A stretch of DNA of 11,124 nt from Alphaproteobacteria bacterium (GTDB lineage: Bacteria; Pseudomonadota; Alphaproteobacteria; MED-G09), in the NCBI GenBank assembly GCA_018658685.1, contig JABHUT010000178.1, forward strand, positions 1 through 11,124, read 5' to 3'. A program made the position numbers and the translations under genes. How positions within the stretch are numbered: the stretch's first letter is position 1; the number at the start of each line of letters is the position of its first letter. Below are positions 8,289-11,124 of this stretch, in pieces. Below the pieces are notes generated by a model. It saw nothing but the letters and a program-made list of their open reading frames with translations, had not been told where the DNA came from and searched no databases.

Positions 8289-8491
8289 AAGGAGCTTCTG
8301 TTGCCAGGTGCCCCTCAAACCCCGCCTAATTATGCAAATAATTAGGAGTTAAGTTGAGTTACTCACACATTAAGCTGCGAGAGCATACTCTGCATAGTCG
8401 CTTTTTGCTTCTATAAAATAGCCCGATAACGGCGGAACAATGCCGAGTAAAAAGAAGATCTTTACGCTCTCGTCGATCCTATTTCACCCCC
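8289..8491 (-). ncRNA. ssrA: tmRNA coding piece (5' half: acceptor 5' strand, D-like loop, tag frame, downstream helices)
   Basis: This RNA piece begins GGGGGUG (acceptor 5' strand) and AGGAUCGACG, the conserved tmRNA 5' block, and then carries the tag reading frame (8370-8408). After the tag, CTCAA and TTGAG can pair around a perfect 9-base-pair hairpin (8325-8346, loop TTGC on the minus strand). Near the 3' end, AGGGGC pairs with GCTCCT around ACCTGGCAACAGAA, a terminal stem as in other alphaproteobacterial coding pieces. The length is about 200 bases. The 3' boundary is inferred from the end of that stem and could be off by several bases. Confidence 0.85.
8370..8408 (-). other. ssrA: tmRNA proteolysis tag reading frame (AKSDYAEYALAA, then TAA)
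   Basis: Reading the minus strand from 8408: GCA AAA AGC GAC TAT GCA GAG TAT GCT CTC GCA GCT TAA gives AKSDYAEYALAA and stop. The resume codon GCA is set by the preceding TATAGAA, which aligns with the TAGTC before GCA in E. coli ssrA. The C-terminal ALAA matches the degron recognised by ClpXP-type proteases, and the central SDYAE aligns with the NDNYAE of many alphaproteobacterial tags. The N-terminal AKS is less usual than the AND or AAND start. The mature tag would carry one extra alanine from the charged tmRNA. Confidence 0.9.
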
Positions 8492-8504
8492 ATAAATTAT
8501 AAAA
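8492..8504 (-). other. Linker between the tmRNA acceptor and coding pieces
   Basis: These 13 A/T-only bases (TTTTATAATTTAT on the minus strand) separate the CCA of the acceptor piece from the first G of the coding piece. In permuted ssrA genes the equivalent segment is cut out of the precursor, in part by tRNA-type processing at the 5' and CCA ends. It could close as a loop on top of the acceptor stem in the precursor. Confidence 0.7.
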
Positions 8505-8584
8505 TGGTGGAGGTGCCGGGTACCGCCCCCGGGTCCGAATAGTTTATTACATCAACCGTTTATCACTATATCTGGAAAACCAGC
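8505..8584 (-). ncRNA. ssrA: tmRNA acceptor piece (3' half: T-arm, acceptor 3' strand, encoded CCA)
   Basis: On the minus strand this piece ends with a T-arm of CCGGG, loop GGCGGTA and CCCGG, followed by CACCTCC, A and an encoded CCA. The 5-base-pair T stem is perfect and the acceptor strand pairs with GGGGGUG of the coding piece, with U70 opposite G3. The loop lacks the canonical TTC at its start and the A58 seen in tRNAs. Near its 5' end a small hairpin, CTGG-TTTT-CCAG (8572-8583), lies just past the predicted transcription start and may be removed by processing. The mature 5' end is unknown. Confidence 0.85.
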
Positions 8585-8590
8585 ACTTTC

Positions 8591-8619
8591 TTTATACATT
8601 CGATTAATTAAAATTTGAA
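8591..8619 (-). promoter_or_regulatory. Predicted sigma-70 promoter of ssrA
   Basis: On the minus strand TTCAAA (8619-8614; 4 of 6 to TTGACA) and TATAAA (8596-8591; 5 of 6 to TATAAT) are separated by 17 bases. Initiation would fall near 8585-8583, just before the small CTGG-TTTT-CCAG hairpin and about 80 bases ahead of the encoded CCA. That fits an acceptor-piece precursor. Its -35 overlaps the predicted thyA -35 on the other strand. Confidence 0.5.
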
Positions 8620-8642
8620 GAGACAAAAAAGTAGTTTAGAAT
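8615..8642 (+). promoter_or_regulatory. Predicted sigma-70 promoter of thyA-folA
   Basis: TTGAAG (8615-8620; 4 of 6) and TAGAAT (8637-8642; 5 of 6) are separated by 16 bases. Initiation near 8649 would leave an untranslated leader of about 18 bases that contains the thyA ribosome binding site. The -35 shares bases with the opposing ssrA -35. This rests on consensus matching in very A/T-rich sequence, so chance matches are possible. Confidence 0.4.
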
Positions 8643-8655
8643 TAAAAGAAAGAAT

Positions 8656-8660
8656 CGGAG
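8656..8660 (+). promoter_or_regulatory. Shine-Dalgarno of thyA, decides the TTG start
   Basis: CGGAG lies 6 bases before TTG 8667-8669, separated by a run of T. It supports TTG initiation, and the resulting protein is exactly 264 residues with N-terminus QQYHNLLKHVLENG, colinear with E. coli ThyA (MKQYLELMQKVLDEG). Confidence 0.8.
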
Positions 8661-8666
8661 TTTTTT

Positions 8667-9461
8667 TTGCAGCAATATCATAATTTATTAAAACACGTTT
8701 TAGAAAATGGTTCTGACAAAGATGATAGAACTGGTACTGGCACTCGCTCAGTCTTTGGTCACCAAATGCGCTTTGATCTTAAGGCCGGTTTCCCCTTATT
8801 AACAACTAAAAAAGTTCATTTAAAATCAATAATTTATGAACTATTATGGTTTTTAAAAGGTGAGACAAATATAAAATATTTGAAAGATAATGGCGTTAGA
8901 ATTTGGGATGAATGGGCTGATGAAGATGGAGAGCTAGGACCTGTTTATGGTCACCAATGGCGTTCTTGGCCAACACAAAACGGGGGAACCATTGATCAAA
9001 TAACTACTTTAATTAATCAAATTAAATCTAACCCTGATTCGAGAAGGTTAATTGTAACAGCATGGAATCCTGCAGATGTTGAAAAAATGGCTCTTCCGCC
9101 TTGTCATTGTCTTTTTCAGTTTTATGTTTCAAATGGTAAGTTGTCCTGTCAACTATATCAACGTTCAGCCGATATTTTCCTTGGAGTACCTTTTAATATA
9201 GCCTCCTATGCGCTTTTAACTATGATGATTGCAAAAATAACCAATCTTGATACTGGAGACTTTGTTCATACTTTTGGTGATGCCCACTTATATTCTAATC
9301 ATTTTGAACAAGCCAAAGAACAATTAGGAAGAGATTTTAAAGAATTACCTATGATGAATATAACCTCCAATCCAGATTCAATCTTTGATTTTGATTATAA
9401 AGATTTTGTTTTGGAAGGTTATGCTTCACATCCTCATATATCAGCACCTATTGCGGTTTAG
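8667..9461 (+). CDS. thyA: Thymidylate synthase ThyA
   Basis: ThyA makes dTMP from dUMP using 5,10-methylene-tetrahydrofolate as both carbon and hydride donor, releasing dihydrofolate. The 264 residues equal E. coli ThyA in length and numbering. Visible active-site elements are R21 (DDRTGTGT), E58 and W80 (ELLWFLKG, IWDEWADE), the nucleophile C146 in LPPCHCLFQFY, R126/R127 in PDSRR, R166-S167-D169 (QRSADIFLG), N177 (PFNIASYALL), and H207/Y209 (DAHLYSNH). The C-terminus PIAV matches the mobile tail that closes over the substrates. The start is TTG, supported by CGGAG six bases upstream and by full colinearity from residue 1. It is the first gene of a thyA-folA pair with a 3-base gap, coupling dTMP synthesis to regeneration of its folate. 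It is divergent from ssrA. Confidence 0.98.
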   Translation: MQQYHNLLKHVLENGSDKDDRTGTGTRSVFGHQMRFDLKAGFPLLTTKKVHLKSIIYELLWFLKGETNIKYLKDNGVRIWDEWADEDGELGPVYGHQWRSWPTQNGGTIDQITTLINQIKSNPDSRRLIVTAWNPADVEKMALPPCHCLFQFYVSNGKLSCQLYQRSADIFLGVPFNIASYALLTMMIAKITNLDTGDFVHTFGDAHLYSNHFEQAKEQLGRDFKELPMMNITSNPDSIFDFDYKDFVLEGYASHPHISAPIAV

Positions 9462-9464
9462 AGT

Positions 9465-9977
9465 ATGAAAAAAATAAGTCTAATAGTTGCTGTAGCTAGA
9501 AATAATGTCATAGGCAGTAATGGAAAAATGCCTTGGGATCTTCCTTCTGACCTATCAAATTTTAAAGAAATAACTATGAACAAACCAATGATAATGGGAA
9601 GAAAAACATTTGACTCAATTGGTAGAGCTCTTCCCGGAAGGGATAATATTGTTGTTAGTAGAAACCCTGATATTAGTTATGACGGTACTATTATGTGTAA
9701 TAATATTCAAGATGCGATATCTATTGGAGAAAAATGTGCTGATAAAAGAGGGGTCGATGAAGTGATGGTAATTGGAGGTCAATATATTTTTGAATCAGTT
9801 ATTAGTGAAACACAAAAAATTTATTTAACTGAAGTTGACTCTTCACCTAAAGGAGATGTTTTTTTTCCTAACTTTAATTTAGATAACTTTATTGAGATTT
9901 CTAAAAATGAATTTACTCAAGATGAAGGTGACAGTTGTATGCATCGACTTGTAGTCTATGAAAAAAAGGCTTTTTAG
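9465..9977 (+). CDS. folA: Dihydrofolate reductase FolA
   Basis: DHFR reduces dihydrofolate to tetrahydrofolate with NADPH, regenerating the cofactor consumed by ThyA just upstream. The 170 residues fit the chromosomal DHFR family. Visible features: VAVARNNVIGSNGKMPWDLP (about 8-27, the Met20 loop), catalytic acid D29 (equivalent to E. coli D27), the NADPH-binding MGRKTFDSIGRALPGRDN (44-61), the glycine pair in VMVIGGQYIFE (100-110), and LTEVD (121-125). The start is ATG 9465, three bases after the thyA stop, so translational coupling with thyA is likely. No separate strong Shine-Dalgarno is seen (GAGT only). The gene converges on mrp with 3 bases between stop codons and no clear terminator. 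It resembles trimethoprim-target chromosomal FolA rather than a plasmid-borne resistance type. Confidence 0.97.
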   Translation: MKKISLIVAVARNNVIGSNGKMPWDLPSDLSNFKEITMNKPMIMGRKTFDSIGRALPGRDNIVVSRNPDISYDGTIMCNNIQDAISIGEKCADKRGVDEVMVIGGQYIFESVISETQKIYLTEVDSSPKGDVFFPNFNLDNFIEISKNEFTQDEGDSCMHRLVVYEKKAF

Positions 9978-9980
9978 GCT

Positions 9981-11021
9981 TTAGTTTAATATTTTTTCAA
10001 TTGCTTTGGCTGAAGATATAAAGATATCTTTTGTTGGGCTTTCAGGGCAAGCTATAACAAATGGTATGCCGTTGTCAGAGCTTTCTCTTATTTTTTTATC
10101 CAAAGGAATTTCATTTATAAATTTAATGTTAAGTCTTTTAGACATTTCCTTTGCTCCGTTTTCCCCAAAAATATTTTCCTTTGTTCCATCGCCGAGAAGC
10201 AAGTAAGACATATTTTCAATTATTCCAATTATATCAATATTAACTTTTTTAAACATTCCTATTGCTTTAATAGCATCATTTAACGCAACAGGCTGAGGGG
10301 TTGAAACTATTATTGCGCCATCTAAAGGAAGGTGCTGTGATACAGTAATTTGAGCATCACCGGTTCCTGGTGGCATATCTATGATTAAAATGTCTAGCTC
10401 ACCCCAGTCGGTATCAGTTGCCATTTGTTTAATAGCCGAGTGAACCATTGGCCCCCTCCAAACAACTGGCTGATCGTCATTTAATAAAAACCCTATCGAC
10501 ATTACTTTCATATCTCCAAATTCGAAGGGTATTATTTTTTTCTTATTATTGACTTCAGGCTTTCCCTTAAGCCCCAGCATATGAGGTACAGAGGGACCAT
10601 GAATATCTGCATCTAATATCCCAACTTTTTTACCTATTGAAGAAAATGCAGAAGCTATATTTATTGATATAGTTGATTTCCCTACACCACCTTTTCCGCT
10701 AGCAATTGCAATAATATTTTTTATACCTTCAATTTTATTAACAGGTTGCATTTTAGATGATTTTTTTTCATTTGAGGGTTCATTCGTTAAAACAGCTGTT
10801 ACGCTTAACATACCTGGAATAGAAATAAGCTCTTTTTCAACAATTTTGCTAATTTTTTCAATTTCTTCTTCGTTTTCTTTATTCGCATATAGAGAAATTT
10901 GAACGTGCCCGTCTTTATGGCTAATCCCCTCTATTATATTGCTCTCAGGAAGACTTTTTTTATTATCGAGGATAATTTTTCCTAGTTTATTTTCTATTAT
11001 TTCTTTTGTGATATTTGTCAT
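9981..11021 (-). CDS. mrp: Fe-S cluster carrier ATPase Mrp/ApbC (MRP/NBP35 family) with N-terminal MIP18-like domain
   Basis: Mrp/ApbC proteins are cytosolic P-loop NTPases that help deliver iron-sulfur clusters to target proteins. The 346 residues contain an N-terminal MIP18/DUF59-like domain (about 1-80: VQISLYANKE, IPGMLSVTAVLT), a low-complexity linker (about 81-98), and a SIMIBI ATPase domain with the deviant Walker A GKGGVGKST (109-117), DADIHGPSVPHMLG (137-150), VVWRGPMVHSAIKQM (186-200), Walker B-like LIIDMPPGTGD (212-222) and TPQPVALND (241-249). The place where the family usually has a CxxC after IENMSY reads MSYLLLGDGTKENIFG (about 271-286), so both cysteines are absent. Only one Cys (C325) is left in the protein. 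The start is ATG 11019-11021 with an A/T-rich leader and no Shine-Dalgarno; alternatives downstream would cut the MIP18 domain. It converges on folA. Confidence 0.95.
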   Translation of the reverse strand: MTNITKEIIENKLGKIILDNKKSLPESNIIEGISHKDGHVQISLYANKENEEEIEKISKIVEKELISIPGMLSVTAVLTNEPSNEKKSSKMQPVNKIEGIKNIIAIASGKGGVGKSTISINIASAFSSIGKKVGILDADIHGPSVPHMLGLKGKPEVNNKKKIIPFEFGDMKVMSIGFLLNDDQPVVWRGPMVHSAIKQMATDTDWGELDILIIDMPPGTGDAQITVSQHLPLDGAIIVSTPQPVALNDAIKAIGMFKKVNIDIIGIIENMSYLLLGDGTKENIFGENGAKEMSKRLNIKFINEIPLDKKIRESSDNGIPFVIACPESPTKDIFISSAKAIEKILN

Positions 11022-11058
11022 TTATTTAATTAAATTTAGTTAATGTTGTTGAATTTCA

Positions 11059-11088
11059 TTTACTCATTGGTTGAAGATGGCATATAAG
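11059..11088 (+). promoter_or_regulatory. Possible promoter for a plus-strand gene at the right edge
   Basis: TTTACT (11059-11064; 4 of 6) and TATAAG (11083-11088; 5 of 6) are 18 bases apart and point to the right, away from mrp. Together with the ATG at 11118 this suggests a divergent gene. It is only a consensus match in A/T-rich DNA. Confidence 0.3.
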
Positions 11089-11117
11089 GACAAATAGAGG
11101 AAATAGAAAGTAAAAAA

Positions 11118-11124
11118 ATGAAAC
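11118..11124 (+). CDS. Possible start of a divergent gene, cut by window edge
   Basis: ATG AAA C at the extreme right, preceded by the purine-rich GAAAG (11106-11110), could open a gene divergent from mrp, about 100 bases from the mrp start. Only two codons are visible, so no product can be given. In many alphaproteobacteria folA is followed by hflK, hflC and a DegP-type protease, which makes that group the first thing to look for to the right. This is context inference only. Confidence 0.25.

Larger units (their letters stand above)
8289..8584 (-). ncRNA. ssrA: Circularly permuted two-piece tmRNA gene (ssrA)
   Basis: tmRNA, with SmpB, rescues ribosomes stalled on broken mRNAs and tags the peptide for proteolysis. 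Here the tRNA-like 3' part comes first on the minus strand (ending CACCTCCACCA, final A at 8505). A 13-base linker follows (8492-8504), then the 5' part starting GGGGGTGAAATAGGATCGACG (one short motif, G at 8491). This order is the permuted, two-piece alphaproteobacterial form. The two pieces form a 7-base-pair acceptor stem GGGGGUG/CACCUCC containing the G3:U70 wobble that specifies alanine charging. The tag frame ends in ...ALAA then TAA. The coding piece ends with a conserved-looking GGGGCACCTGGCAACAGAAG. The outer ends are estimates: the 5' end from the promoter, the 3' end from the last helix. The gene lies between divergent thyA and co-directional fumC. Recognised from motifs; a covariance-model search against Rfam alpha_tmRNA would confirm it. 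Confidence 0.95.

Noticed and set aside
8325..8346. Perfect 9-base-pair inverted repeat with a 4-base loop, looking like a terminator or operator
   Set aside because: It lies inside the tmRNA coding piece just after the tag, is flanked by a further CTCAA/TTGAG helix, and is not followed by a T run on either strand. It is better explained as an internal tmRNA helix.
8505..8530. 3' end of a tRNA-Ala gene (T-arm, acceptor and CCA)
   Set aside because: There is no D-arm or anticodon arm upstream, and the partner acceptor strand lies downstream across a 13-base linker, next to a tag frame. This is the acceptor piece of permuted tmRNA.
9963..9975. AAAAA-GGC-TTTTT as a bidirectional terminator between folA and mrp
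   Set aside because: Five A-T pairs with a 3-base loop make a very weak stem and it lies inside the folA coding end. It is kept only as a comment in the junction finding.
10006..10206. 66-codon plus-strand frame inside mrp
   Set aside because: It is antisense to the conserved mrp ATPase domain and has no domain signal or ribosome binding site.
1..11124. Mobile elements, CRISPR arrays, toxin-antitoxin or defence genes
   Set aside because: I found no transposase or integrase motifs, terminal inverted repeats, spaced direct repeats or toxin-like partners. All genes share the same A/T-rich character, so nothing points to recent transfer.

Overview
The window is AT-rich and carries ordinary housekeeping genes of an alphaproteobacterium, probably a small-genome marine lineage. 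The strongest evidence is a circularly permuted, two-piece tmRNA gene (ssrA) on the minus strand at about 8289-8584; permuted ssrA is the normal form in Alphaproteobacteria. The LigA and BamD sequences, the long three-domain aminopeptidase P, and the small ribbon-helix-helix protein also look alphaproteobacterial. The AT-rich, very compact layout recalls SAR116- or AEGEAN-169-like marine clades, but that narrower placement is a guess.

Layout. Positions 1-371 (+) hold the C-terminal half of bamD (outer-membrane assembly lipoprotein), cut by the window edge. It runs directly into ligA (364-2511, +; NAD-dependent DNA ligase). ligA meets pepP (2501-4279, -; Xaa-Pro aminopeptidase) tail to tail with an 11-base overlap. 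Further upstream on the minus strand come uvrD/pcrA (4326-6560; repair helicase), a 72-residue ribbon-helix-helix protein (6637-6855), and fumC (6859-8250; class II fumarase, GTG start). The only long non-coding stretch, 8251-8666, holds the ssrA gene and a divergent promoter region. To the right, thyA (8667-9461, TTG start) and folA (9465-9977) form a two-gene dTMP/folate operon on the plus strand. It converges, with 3 bases between stop codons, on mrp/apbC (9981-11021, -; Fe-S carrier ATPase). At the right edge a plus-strand gene may begin at an ATG at 11118.

How the genes work together. thyA and folA are a metabolic pair: thymidylate synthase oxidises methylene-tetrahydrofolate to dihydrofolate and DHFR regenerates tetrahydrofolate. 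ligA and uvrD both serve replication and repair. ssrA rescues stalled ribosomes; reading its tag frame gives AKSDYAEYALAA followed by TAA. fumC is a TCA-cycle enzyme followed at once by a possible small regulator.

I see no mobile element, CRISPR array, toxin-antitoxin pair or defence system. The most interesting material is the split tmRNA with its short linker, odd T-loop and divergent tag, the Mrp without its CxxC pair, and the apparent absence of recN between bamD and ligA.
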